The notes under the pieces: generated by a model
What the model was told of the DNA's origin: nothing
Database searches by the model: none
What the model saw: the letters and a program-made list of their open reading frames with translations, nothing else
Program-made: the position numbers and the translations under genes
In this document: in pieces, positions 38,255-46,919 of the stretch
How positions within the stretch are numbered: the stretch's first letter is position 1
Layout of the letters: every line of letters begins with the position of its first letter
From: ZC4RG30 sp963777735
Lineage (GTDB): Bacteria; Pseudomonadota; Gammaproteobacteria; Steroidobacterales; Steroidobacteraceae
Direction: 5' to 3'
Length of the DNA stretch: 64,000 nucleotides
NCBI GenBank assembly: GCA_963777735.1
Contig: CAVZRQ010000006.1
Coordinates: 76,955 to 140,954 of the forward strand

Positions 38255-38386
38255 CAAGACTATATAGAAGTGCACGTTATGTGAACTGCCAACTGCCGCA
38301 CGATTCGGGAGGAGCTAAGCACGGCTGACCACGTTGCACGGCTGTCAGCACTCGGGGGTGCTTGCCTTGATCTGCTCCACCGGCCG

Positions 38387-39232
38387 ATGCGGCCGCTCCC
38401 AAGCCCGCGTCTCGCAGCGCCGCGCGAAATCATCGACGCCGCCCCGGACAGCGCCTGGCGCACTCCCGACCCGGCGAATCTGCTGTACATGCAGGTCGGC
38501 ACCGGAGTCGTAATCATCGAACTCGCGCCGGAGTTCGCGCCGGCCCATGTCGCCAACATCCGCACTCTGGCGCGCGAGCATTTCTGGGATGGCACCAGCG
38601 TCTATCGTTCGCAGGACAATTTCGTCGTGCAGTTCGGTGATCCGGATGGCGACGATCCCGCCAAGGCAAAGCCGCTGGGATCAGCGAAAGACAAACTGCC
38701 AGCCGAATTCCATCGCGAAGCCAAAGGCCTGGCATTCGACCGGCTCCCCGATGTGGACGGCTGGGCACCCGAGGTGGGCTTCAGTGGTGGCTTCCCCGCA
38801 GCCCGCGATCCGAAGACCGGTCGCGCCTGGCTTGCGCATTGTTATGGCGTCGTCGGGGCCGGCCGCGGCAATGCCGAAGACAGCAGCATCGGCACCGAGC
38901 TGTATGTGGTCATCGGCCAGGCGCCGCGGCAGCTCGACAACAACATCACCGTGGTGGGTCGCGTGCTGCAGGGCATGGAGTTGCTGAGCGCATTGCCGCG
39001 CGGCACTGGATCCGGCGGCTTCTACGAAACTGCTGCCGAACGCACGCCGATTCGCGTGATCCGGCTTGCCAGCGAAATACCCGAATCAGTGCGCATCCCG
39101 ATACAGGTGCTGCGCACGGATACCGCAGTGTTCAGGGAAGCCGTGGAAGCGCGCCGCAACCGCGTCGATGAATTCTACAAGCGGCCGGCCGGGCACATCG
39201 ACCTGTGCAATGTGCCGGTGACGCTGCGGTAG
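38387..39232 (+). CDS. Cyclophilin-type peptidyl-prolyl isomerase
   Basis: This 281-residue protein has a cyclophilin core: VVIIELAPEFAPAHVANIRTLAREHFWDGTSVYRSQDNFVVQFGDPDGDDP resembles the usual bacterial cyclophilin start with an altered FHR motif, and HCYGVVGAGRGNAEDSSIGTELYVVIGQAPRQLDNNITVVGRVLQGM covers the remaining core. Homologs I know are exported, but no signal peptide is visible from ATG 38387. The frame stays open upstream, and a strong GGGAGGAG at about 38307-38314 sits eight bases before an in-frame ACG rather than ATG. Either a rare start is used or the N-terminus is damaged. Confidence 0.82.
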   Translation: MRPLPSPRLAAPREIIDAAPDSAWRTPDPANLLYMQVGTGVVIIELAPEFAPAHVANIRTLAREHFWDGTSVYRSQDNFVVQFGDPDGDDPAKAKPLGSAKDKLPAEFHREAKGLAFDRLPDVDGWAPEVGFSGGFPAARDPKTGRAWLAHCYGVVGAGRGNAEDSSIGTELYVVIGQAPRQLDNNITVVGRVLQGMELLSALPRGTGSGGFYETAAERTPIRVIRLASEIPESVRIPIQVLRTDTAVFREAVEARRNRVDEFYKRPAGHIDLCNVPVTLR

Positions 39233-39243
39233 TCCCTGCCGGA

Positions 39244-39882
39244 TTACTGCTGTTTGTCGACTGCCCGCTTCTGGTTCGTGGGCATCGGTTCGAAAGGCAC
39301 GCTGAACCAGCCGAATGCCGAACCCATGGGCATGTCCATGGTGACCAGCACGCGCAGCTCCCGCGGACCACCAGCCAGCTTCGTCACCGACAACTGGCGG
39401 CGATAGGCCGTTGTGGCGGTGGCCTTCTGCGCACGCAGTTCACCGGTGGTGGTGCGGACGCCGGGAACTTCCTTGATGCTGACTGCGAGATTGCTGCCTT
39501 CCACGCGTGGCACAGCGGCCAGGTGCAACGTTACTGGCTGGCCATCCTGCACCGGGCCTTCAAACTGGTAACGCAGATCGACAGGCACGCTGAGTTTGGA
39601 TGAGCCTTGTGCCGACAGCATGGCTGCAAGCGCTGGTACATCGGCAGGGCGCGCGGTCGCCACCGCCGCGGCTGAATCGGGCACAGCGGCATCCGCTACG
39701 ACGGCATCCGCTGCTGGCGTGAGTACCGCTGCGGGAGCGGGCGCCGACTCCACCGGTGCAGGGGCCACCGTTGGCTCAGGCACATCGGGAACCGGCACGG
39801 GTTTGCCACAGCCGGTCAGCAGCGCAACCAGCAATGCGGCGCCCATGGCGCCGGCTTTCGTGTCAAAGGACAGCGTACGCAT
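39244..39882 (-). CDS. Hypothetical proline/alanine-rich lipoprotein
   Basis: This 212-residue protein has a signal peptide ending in the lipobox LLTGC (Cys25). An Ala/Pro/Val-rich linker (about 26-85) leads to a beta-rich C-terminal domain with LSVPVDLRYQFEGPVQDGQPVTLHLAAVP and GGPRELRVLVTMDMPMGSAFGWFSVPF. The family is not recognised. It starts 11 bases after the end of the frameshifted PKD/metalloprotease gene on the same strand, so they are likely co-transcribed and the lipoprotein may act with that exported protein. Anchoring in the outer membrane is expected from the absence of Asp at +2. Confidence 0.75.
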   Translation of the reverse strand: MRTLSFDTKAGAMGAALLVALLTGCGKPVPVPDVPEPTVAPAPVESAPAPAAVLTPAADAVVADAAVPDSAAAVATARPADVPALAAMLSAQGSSKLSVPVDLRYQFEGPVQDGQPVTLHLAAVPRVEGSNLAVSIKEVPGVRTTTGELRAQKATATTAYRRQLSVTKLAGGPRELRVLVTMDMPMGSAFGWFSVPFEPMPTNQKRAVDKQQ

Positions 39883-39893
39883 GATTCATCGCC

Positions 39894-41868
39894 TCAATTG
39901 ATCGTCACGGTGAGATCGTAATCGCCGGGTGTGCCCTGTTCGGTGGAACAGCCATTGGCGCAGTCGTAGGCATCGATGATGTAGGTCGTGCCAGCTGTTA
40001 CACTGAACGTCTCCGTCTCCGGGTATTCGGCGGGCGGATCATCTGCCCCTGCTCGACCACCGTGCCGGAACGATAGACCATGAAGTCCGGATCAGGGTTC
40101 GCGGCCGGCATTCGATGTATCGCAGTGTCACCGTGAAACTGCCCGATCGCTGCAGGCGTAAAACGCAGGAAGCGATGATTTCCCAGTTTGTTGTAGTGAC
40201 GATCCGCCGTTCCCGAGGCTGCGAACCACCACTGGCGTTCCCACGGGATATCGGTGAACACCGGCAGCGCGAATTGCTGGGGGCGCTGAGTGGATTGTTG
40301 GTTCTCAGTGGTGGCAAATGCGTCAATGGCATTGACGGTGGTGCTCGCATTGATGTTCTGCGCTGACACCAGCGTGTCGATGGCGGCGCCTGCCCCGGCC
40401 GCGCCGCCTTCAGCGCGGCGATGAACGAAAAGATGCTGGTGACTGCCGGCGTGTGCGGTGCGCAGGGGTGCGTTGGTCAGCACCTCCCAGATCGGCGCGA
40501 AGCCCCAGCGGGATGCCGTCACTGCCATCGGAACGACTGTCATACAGATCCCAGAGGATCGACCACACGGAGGTCTCGCTGCACCAGCATCCCGGGCCGG
40601 CGGTCGACAGATTCGGCGGGTTGATTTCGACACTGAAGCCACCTCCACGGAAACGCCGTTCCGTCGACGAAGGTGTCGCGCACGAGCGGATCATTGAGCA
40701 CGATGGCCGCGAATGCATAACCAAAGCCCTCGCCGAAGGCGACGCGAGGATCGAGCTGGTCGCCGATCGGCATGCGGGCCACCGATGCTGTCGGAGCGCG
40801 CGAAATTGCGCTCGATGTAGTGCCCGAACTCGTGCGCCACCACATGCTGGTCGAATTCATCCGTGTCTTCGGTCAGATCAGCCATCAGCGCGATGTGCTG
40901 ACCGCCTGCAGTCAGAAGAACGTGCCTGCCGTCTGGCTGCCCCAGTCGACGATCAAGGGAGGGAAAGTCGCGGTGGGCGCGACAGTGGCGGTAATGGTCT
41001 GAATCGCAGAATAGATGGTGTCGAGCACTGCAAATGGCCCCGAAGCGCGCGCACCCGTGCCGACGCCACTGCTGTTGATTCCCAAGGGAATCTCGAAATT
41101 CCTGCGTACCTTGACTGCTGTTGAACGCAGCGCTGGTGAATGTGTAGGGCGCCGTGCCTGGCACGCCATCCTGCACGCGCACGTCCCAGCGAGGCAGCGG
41201 CAGTGTGGTGTCCCGCTGCAAGCGCGCGACCACCTGAATCGCGATGAGGGTATTGGCTGCAAGTCGAAGGAGTACCCACCAGTGGCGTCGGTGCCGCTCG
41301 TGGCCAGCACTGCCTGGGTGCTGGCGTCGATTGCACGCACAATCACGCCGCGCACGGGCCGGGAGTCAACATTCGCGTAGTCCAGGCCGAAGGGCGACAC
41401 ATTGAGGAACTGCGGACGCGTGTACCGCACCGTGCCCGAAACAGTCACGTTCGAGGGGAGCGGTGCGTAACGGAAATTCCCACCGTAGCCGGCGCGCTCG
41501 CCGCGCCATCGTCGTCCGTGACGATCAGCCTGAAGGTCAGTGTGGTATTGCCTGTGACGGTAGGCGCAACGAAGCACGGCTGGGAAGTGGTGGCATTGAG
41601 CAACGTGACAGCGGTGCCCTCGGTTTGCGTCCAGGCAAACTCGACAATGCTGCCGTCCGGATCACTGCTTGCCGTACCGTTCAACGTGACCGTGGCGTTG
41701 GCCGTCACAGTCTGCGCGTGCACCAACATTCGCAGTGGGCGCGACATTGGCAGGCTGCGGATTCCCGCCGCCATTGCTGCCGCCATCACTGCCCCCGCCG
41801 CCGCAGGCAGACATCAGCAGCAGGGCTGCCGAGCCGAGGAGAATCAGACGTGCAACTGCCTGGCGCAT
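39894..41868 (-). pseudogene. PKD-domain zinc-metallopeptidase-like lipoprotein gene with many frameshifts
   Basis: Pieces of one long protein are spread over several frames. ATG 41868 (AGGG upstream) opens a lipoprotein signal with Cys22 (LLLMSACGGGGS). A PKD-like domain follows (VTLNGTASSDPDGSIVEFAWTQTEG, LTFRLIVTDDDGAAS), then a CarboxypepD_reg-like segment (RPVRGVIVRAIDASTQAVLATSGTDATGGYSFDL), a zinc protease motif VVAHEFGHYIERNF near 40815-40850, and a PPC-like end (TYIIDAYDCANGCSTEQGTPGDYDLTVTIN). Frame changes occur near 41722, 41468, 41262, 41105, 40918, 40778, 40655 and 40500, with more toward 40430-40020. Each segment reads cleanly, so indels dominate. It is non-functional as written. 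Confidence 0.78.
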
Positions 41869-41962
41869 AACAACCCTGCCTACCCGAATGGCCCGATAGT
41901 CTCCTACGGCATCCCGATTGGAAAGGACCTGCCCGGCGCTTTGCCTGACTAAAATACTGTCC

Positions 41963-42826
41963 ATGCGCTCCGCCCCACCCCTGACCGGCCTCCTGCAACT
42001 TATTGTGCTGGGTGCCATCTGGGGAGCCTCCTTCCTGTTCATGCGTTTGGCCGTCAAGGATTTCGGTCCGGTGCCGCTCGTGGAAATGCGACTGGGGCTC
42101 GGCGCGCTGCTGCTGCTGCCTTTTCTGTGGCGCGACCGCGCCCAGTTCACGCTCGCGCGTTGGCCCATGATGGCGCTGATCGGCGCGATGAATTCCGCGC
42201 TTCCCTTCCTCTTGTTTGCTTGGGCAGCAGAGCGTGCTCCGGCAGGCGTTGGCGCCATTGCCAATGGCATGACCGCGCTGTGCGCCGGGCTGATGGGCTT
42301 CCTGTTCTTCCAGGAACGCCTCACTGCGCGACACAGCATTGCCTTGTGCGCGGGGTTCGCCGGAATCCTGGTGCTGGCCAGCGGCAAGATGGCCGGCATG
42401 AGCGTGGGCTGGGCAAGCCTGGCGGGGGCAATGGCTTCCCTGATGTACGGGTTCTCCGTTCACATGGCGCGCCGACATCTCGCTGGTTTGCCCCCTGCGG
42501 CACTGGCTGCCGTGACGCTCGGAACATCCGCGCTGCTGGCCGCACCATTTGCCATCGCTACCTGGCCTGAGCATGTCATCGCGCCACGGGCCTGGCTCAG
42601 CGCCCTTGCACTCGGCGTGTTCTGCACGGGCATCGCCTTTGCCATGTTCTATCGACTGATCACACGCCTCGGTGCGAACCGCGCCTCGATCGTCACCTAT
42701 CTGGTGCCACTTTTCGGTGTGGCCTGGGGCTGGATCTTTCTTGACGAGCCCATCACCGCCACGATGGCGATCGCCTGCGCAATGATCCTGGGCAGCGTGG
42801 CGTTCAGCCAGCGCTGGGGGCGCTGA
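41963..42826 (+). CDS. EamA/DMT family transporter
   Basis: This 287-residue inner-membrane permease has ten predicted helices in two EamA repeats. The first repeat starts GLLQLIVLGAIWGASFLFMRLAVKDFGPVPLVEMR, which is typical of the drug/metabolite transporter superfamily, and the second ends with GANRASIVTYLVPLFGVAWGWIFLDEPITATMAIACAMILGSV. ATG 41963 is used; a longer frame from 41918 lacks support. It diverges from the PKD-protease gene across about 95 bases. Substrate is unknown; amino-acid or metabolite export is the usual role. Confidence 0.92.
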   Translation: MRSAPPLTGLLQLIVLGAIWGASFLFMRLAVKDFGPVPLVEMRLGLGALLLLPFLWRDRAQFTLARWPMMALIGAMNSALPFLLFAWAAERAPAGVGAIANGMTALCAGLMGFLFFQERLTARHSIALCAGFAGILVLASGKMAGMSVGWASLAGAMASLMYGFSVHMARRHLAGLPPAALAAVTLGTSALLAAPFAIATWPEHVIAPRAWLSALALGVFCTGIAFAMFYRLITRLGANRASIVTYLVPLFGVAWGWIFLDEPITATMAIACAMILGSVAFSQRWGR

Positions 42827-42875
42827 GCTGTCCGATCCACAGCCGATTGCCATCCGGATCAGTTGTATAGAATTC

Positions 42876-42904
42876 TTGACACGGAGTATATCTTTCTTTA
42901 CATT
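42876..42904 (+). promoter_or_regulatory. Strong sigma-70-type promoter for membrane-protein/XRE couplet
   Basis: TTGACA at 42876-42881 is followed after exactly 17 bases by TACATT at 42899-42904, a near-consensus promoter about 40 bases before the ATG at 42943. The local DNA is AT-rich in a GC-rich genome. The sequence GGAGTA downstream of the -35 recurs in the promoter of the paralogous couplet at 52.7 kb, so it may be part of an operator for the XRE protein. Confidence 0.75.
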
Positions 42905-42942
42905 CTGTTCTCACCGATCACAGCCCGCACTGGAGAACAGCC

Positions 42943-43365
42943 ATGTCATTCCGTGAAAAAACCGCATGGGTAACGTTGTTTGCCATCGTGGTCGTTTCGC
43001 TGATGTACTGGCTCCACCTGCCCAACCCGTTCGTGCCTCATTCGCCGCCACGGGTGCTGCATGCCATGGGCGCGAGCCTGCTGGCCTATCTGCTGATCGA
43101 AGCGGCTGCCTATCTGGTGCTGCGCCTGCGCAACCGGCAGGAGGCACGCCTGCCCAAAGACGAGCGCGAGCGGCTGATCGACCTGAAGGCACTGCGTGTC
43201 GCCTACTACGTATTCGTCTACGGTTCCCTCGGCGGCATGTTCTTGACTTTGCACCTTGTGAATACGGGTGCTGTCGGTCTGGGAATGACTGTATTCATGG
43301 CCTTCGTGCTCGCGCAACTGGCCAAGCACGCCGCCCGCATCGCCTACTACCGACGGGGATCCTGA
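42943..43365 (+). CDS. Four-TM membrane protein of membrane-protein/XRE couplet
   Basis: This 140-residue integral membrane protein has helices near residues 9-24, 45-62, 85-105 and 110-128. A charged cytoplasmic-looking loop between helices two and three (RNRQEARLPKDERERLIDLKALRVAYY) resembles the DUF2178-type pattern ERxxLIxLKAxRxAY. The C-terminus ends IAYYRRGS, closely like the FYYRRGY end of the shorter protein at 52533-52718. An XRE regulator starts two bases after its stop. Proteins of this type are usually annotated hypothetical; function is unknown, and the tight pairing suggests a regulator-controlled membrane effector or sensor. Confidence 0.75.
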   Translation: MSFREKTAWVTLFAIVVVSLMYWLHLPNPFVPHSPPRVLHAMGASLLAYLLIEAAAYLVLRLRNRQEARLPKDERERLIDLKALRVAYYVFVYGSLGGMFLTLHLVNTGAVGLGMTVFMAFVLAQLAKHAARIAYYRRGS

Positions 43366-43367
43366 AA

Positions 43368-43595
43368 GTGTCCCCGACCCGGGTGACCAACTCGATCCGC
43401 CGGTTACGCTTCGAACATGGCGAGATGACGCAACAGGATCTGGCAGAGCGGATCGGGGTGACGCGCCAGACGGTCAACGCCATCGAAGCGGGAAAGTATT
43501 CGCCTTCGCTGGAAGCGGCATTCTGCATTGCGGAGGTTTTCGGGCTGCCCGTAGACGCGGTGTTTCACTACCAGAAGCCCGCGCGAAAACGTTGA
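43368..43595 (+). CDS. Small XRE-family HTH regulator
   Basis: This 75-residue single-domain Cro/CI-type repressor has the HTH core LRFEHGEMTQQDLAERIGVTRQTVNAIEAGKYSPSLEAAFCIAEVF. The GTG start at 43368 lies two bases after the stop of the membrane-protein gene, and GGGGA upstream overlaps that gene's end. The first residues SPTRVTNSIRRLRFEHGEMTQQ are nearly identical to those of the regulator at 52321-52533, so the two are paralogs. It probably represses its own couplet promoter. This group (YgzD-like) commonly pairs with DUF2178-type membrane proteins. Confidence 0.88.
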   Translation: MSPTRVTNSIRRLRFEHGEMTQQDLAERIGVTRQTVNAIEAGKYSPSLEAAFCIAEVFGLPVDAVFHYQKPARKR

Positions 43596-43622
43596 GGGCT
43601 GCACGCCAGGCCGACGGCCTGT

Positions 43623-43916
43623 TCAGAGAATGTCGGCCACATCCTGTAGTGAAGAGTCCCTTGCAAATTGCACGATCACATAGGAACAGGTCGCACTGAC
43701 CTTCGTGCCGGTCGCTCTGGCCCAGGCTACCGCTGCGTCGAGCAGTTCCCTGGCAACGCCCTTCCCCCTCAAGCTCACATCCACGTAGGTGTGATCGATG
43801 ACGATCCGGGCTTCGCCATTACGCCGGTAGGTCATTTCGGCGACACGGGCGCCATCGCTTTCGAGGTAGAAGATTCCGCCCTTCCCATGCTCTTCATGCG
43901 AGATGATGTGGTGCAT
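43623..43916 (-). CDS. GNAT-like N-acetyltransferase (YjdJ type)
   Basis: This 97-residue compact acetyltransferase-like protein has the acetyl-CoA-binding segment VDVSLRGKGVARELLDAAVAWARATGTKV, matching the Q/RxxGxG/A signature of short GNAT proteins. The N-terminal HHIISHEEHGKGGIFYLESDGARVAEMTYRR gives the opening beta strands. It is convergent with the XRE gene (27 bases apart) and divergent from the next gene. The acceptor substrate is unknown; members of this short family are poorly studied. Confidence 0.85.
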   Translation of the reverse strand: MHHIISHEEHGKGGIFYLESDGARVAEMTYRRNGEARIVIDHTYVDVSLRGKGVARELLDAAVAWARATGTKVSATCSYVIVQFARDSSLQDVADIL

Positions 43917-43952
43917 GACAAAACTCTACCACCCTGAGCGCCCGCTGGATTG

Positions 43953-44370
43953 ATGGACATTCCCTCGCCGCGACGCCGGCTGCTGCGTGCCATCGCTGCA
44001 ACGGTGGTTGCTTCAGCAGCCTTCTCGCAGAACGCGGAACGACGCGTCCCGGTCATGTTTGCAGATGGCAAAACCACACGCAGCTTCGACGATTCGATCA
44101 GCGACTTCGATGTGGTGACCTATGTGGTGACGCTTCACAAGGGCCAGTCGCTGCGCGTGATGCTCGCGACCACCAATGCCTCCAACTGTTTCGATATCCA
44201 TGCACCAGGCACGACTCAAACCGATCTATGTCGGCGGCGACTCGGGCAGCACGCATCAGCTGCAGGCGCAGACATCGGGCGATTATCTCGTGAAGGTGTT
44301 TCTGCTGCGGCTGGCCGCCCGGGACGGACAGACGGCGCAGTACACACTTGAACTCCAACTGACCGGATAG
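43953..44370 (+). pseudogene. PliG-like lysozyme-inhibitor/PPC-type protein, one frameshift
   Basis: Two overlapping frames together give an exported protein of about 138 residues. The first has a signal peptide (RRRLLRAIAATVVASAAFSQ) and SDFDVVTYVVTLHKGQSLRVMLATTNASNCFDIHAPG; the second continues KPIYVGGDSGSTHQLQAQTSGDYLVKVFLLRLAARDGQTAQYTLELQLTG. The pattern strongly resembles periplasmic inhibitors of g-type lysozyme (PliG). Removing one C near 44217 joins them as APGTTKPIYVGG. The ATG at 43953 follows an in-frame TTG. The lesion may be a sequencing indel. Confidence 0.7.
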
Positions 44371-44378
44371 AACCCGGA

Positions 44379-44732
44379 TCAGCGCATTGGCTTGCGCACG
44401 ATGGAATCGCTCAGGCAATCCGTATTGGTGATGTCGAGGGGCTCTGCCTCAGCGGATGCCAGCGGAACGAATTCCGGCTTTTCCGCGGGCTTCTTCAGGT
44501 TCTTGTTGACCTGCCGGATGAAATAGCAGTCTGTCGAACCGGAGAGGATCCTGGCGGGCAGTTTGCTGACCTGGCTATCCCGCAGCGCCTGAACCTCTTC
44601 CGCAGACATGCCCCGGACTTCGGCCTGGAACTGCTTGTAGGTAGGTATGGCCGAAGACAGATCCTGACCAGGAGTCTGTGCGATGGCAGGCAGAACCGCA
44701 GCGGTGAGCACGATGGTCGTCAGAGTGCGCAT
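44379..44732 (-). CDS. Hypothetical secreted protein, 117 aa
   Basis: This small exported protein has a signal peptide (MRTLTTIVLTAAVLPAIAQ). The mature part has a helical region (AEVRGMSAEEVQALRDSQVSKLP) and two cysteines (DCYF, DCLS) that could form one disulfide. The family is not recognised. It is convergent with the lysozyme-inhibitor-like gene and lies 25 bases downstream of the PQQ dehydrogenase gene on the same strand, so it may belong to that transcript. Confidence 0.65.
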   Translation of the reverse strand: MRTLTTIVLTAAVLPAIAQTPGQDLSSAIPTYKQFQAEVRGMSAEEVQALRDSQVSKLPARILSGSTDCYFIRQVNKNLKKPAEKPEFVPLASAEAEPLDITNTDCLSDSIVRKPMR

Positions 44733-44757
44733 GGCTTTCTCCTGAGCCGGCTGTTCA

Positions 44758-46852
44758 TCAGGGTAGCGAAGGCAATGCGAACACCATGATCGCGTTGCTC
44801 TCGCCGCTGTTGTCGAGGTTCAGCTGCACCGGGCCCATGGTGCCGGTGTTCAGACCCGGGTGCGCCATGTTGTTGCCGGTGATCACGGCGATGTACTGCC
44901 GGCCATTCACCGCGTAGGTGATGTTGCTGGTCGACACCGGCGAGGGCAGCACGGTTCGCCACAGCACCTTGCCGGTGTCGGCATCCTGCGCCCAGTAGCG
45001 GCGATTGATGTCGCCCATGAACACCAGATCGCCGGCGGTGGCCAGCATGGAACTGTTGGTCGGGATGGGCCCCATCGGCCAATGCGTGATCTGGCCCGTC
45101 TCCATGTTGATCTTCGCCAGACCGTTCATCTCTTCCATGCTCTTGCCCGGCATGGGTTCGCCAACCCGGCTTTCAGGCTGCCCCGGAACATTGCCGCTCG
45201 AGGGCTTTGCAGCCGTCATCCGCAGACAGTTGTTGATGTACGGCACATACAGGCTGTTGTTGCGCGGGCTGTAGGCCGTGGGCCAGTAGCTGCGCGTATT
45301 GAAGAAGCAGATCAGGCTCTGCGCGCCGGGTTTGTCGAGCACCAGCTTGCGATTGATGGTGGTCGCACCGGTGTTGACGTCGATGTCGCTGAGAAAATAG
45401 TTGGGGGAATCCCAGGGGAACGGCGTGGACCAGAGAAATTCACCCGTGGCCTTGTCCAGCGCCCACAGACCGCCGGCTTCGCCCACACCCACCAGGATGT
45501 CGCGCTCTTCGCCAGCGCTTCAGCTTCGGGCTGATCCAGCGCACATGGGCGGGATCGGGGTTCACCCGCGTGCGCAGCAGCACGCGCTCCTCGTTCATGT
45601 CGTCATCCCAGTCGTCGCCCGGCAGATGCTGGTAATACCACTTGAGCTTGCCGGTGGCGGGGTCGAGTGCCAGCGTCGAATTGCTGTACAGATCGGCAGG
45701 CGCCTGCGTGGGAATGGCGTCTGAATTGCCGTGCCGCGCGAGCCGTGTGTAGGGCGTGGGATTGGCCACGGTCCAGTACAGCGTATTCGTGGCCGCATCG
45801 TAGGAGCCGGGCAATCCCCAGGACGATGCCTTGCGTTTATCGAGCGGCAGACCAGCCCAGGTGTCGCGCTTGCCGTCGATGCCGGGCACGGGATCGTCCG
45901 CTGCCTGGGTGAGCTGGAACTGCCACGCCAGCTTGCCTGTCCGCGCATCGTGGGCGGTGATGTTGCAGTGTTCGCGCTTGCTCTGGCCACCGCAGGTGCC
46001 GCTCGACACCACTTTTCCATCCACCACGATTGCGCCGGTGGTATTGCCGCGCCCTTTGGTTGGCGCTTCCCAGCGCAATGCGCCGGTCTTCGCATCCAGC
46101 GCGACGATGGTTTCGTCGGGCGCGGTGAAGAACACCATGTCCAGGTAGATGGCCAGCGTCTTCGAACGGCTCGAGGCGCCGGCATTTCTTTCTTTGTATT
46201 GCCGGTTGTAGCGCCAGATGGTGTCGCCGGTGGTGGCGTCGAGTGCCGCCACATTGCCACCCGGCAGCGACACGTACATCACGCCGTCGTAGACCGTCGG
46301 GATGGTTTCGGTAATGCCCTCCGGCAATCCCTTGGACCAGGCGAGCGTCAGCTGGCCGATATTGCCGCGGTTGATCTGATCCAGCGGACTGAAGCGCTGC
46401 GCGTCCGGCGTCCTGCTGAACCATAGCCAGTCGTTTGGCGAAGGGTTGAGCAGCATGGCGTCGGTAACGGGCGTGAACCGCGTGATGTGCGGCATCGATG
46501 CATAGCGATTTTCCGCGTCGATCTTCACCGTGTTGTCGGCATTGCCCGCCGAGCGGGCCAGAAAACGCAGGTATCCCGTGAGCGCCGGCATCTGGGTAGC
46601 CTGGATGGGCGCGGGGGGCATGCCCTTGGCCGGCACCCCTTCGCGCAGGAGTGCAGCCAACGCGGTGTTGTCGGAACTGGCCACCCTGGGCAAAACGCTT
46701 GGTGCCATCTGGCCGCCGCGGCCATCGGCGCCGTGGCAGGTGGCACAGTGCGTGGCGAACAGCTGCATGCCTTCCTGCATCTCCATGGCATGGAGACCCG
46801 AACAGCCGATAACCAGCTGCACCGCCGCAGCGGCGCGAATCCAGACTCGCAT
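44758..46852 (-). pseudogene. Cytochrome c-PQQ quinoprotein dehydrogenase, one frameshift
   Basis: This is an exported quinoprotein of about 695 residues. The N-terminus has a signal peptide and a haem c motif CATCH (LFATHCATCHGADGRGGQMAP), and the rest is a PQQ-type beta-propeller (PNDWLWFSRTPDAQRFSPLDQIN, GNVAALDATTGDTIWRY, LWALDKATGEFLWSTPFPWDSPN). Domain order is inverted relative to typical quinohaemoproteins, which carry the cytochrome at the C-terminus. The frame changes near 45511-45522, where one extra base separates SPKLK from AGEERDILVGVGEAGG. ATG 46852 follows a G-rich ribosome-binding site. The oxidised substrate, perhaps an alcohol or sugar, is unknown. Confidence 0.83.
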
Positions 46853-46919
46853 CAACGCCCCCCCCAGGTATCAGCTCTGGTCGTAAGGTACTATCCTGCG
46901 TGGCAACCTGGGGGGAATC

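Noticed and set aside
43607..43621. Terminator between the XRE gene and the GNAT gene
   Set aside because: Only a 5-bp stem (CAGGC/GCCTG) with no T-tract; too weak to report.
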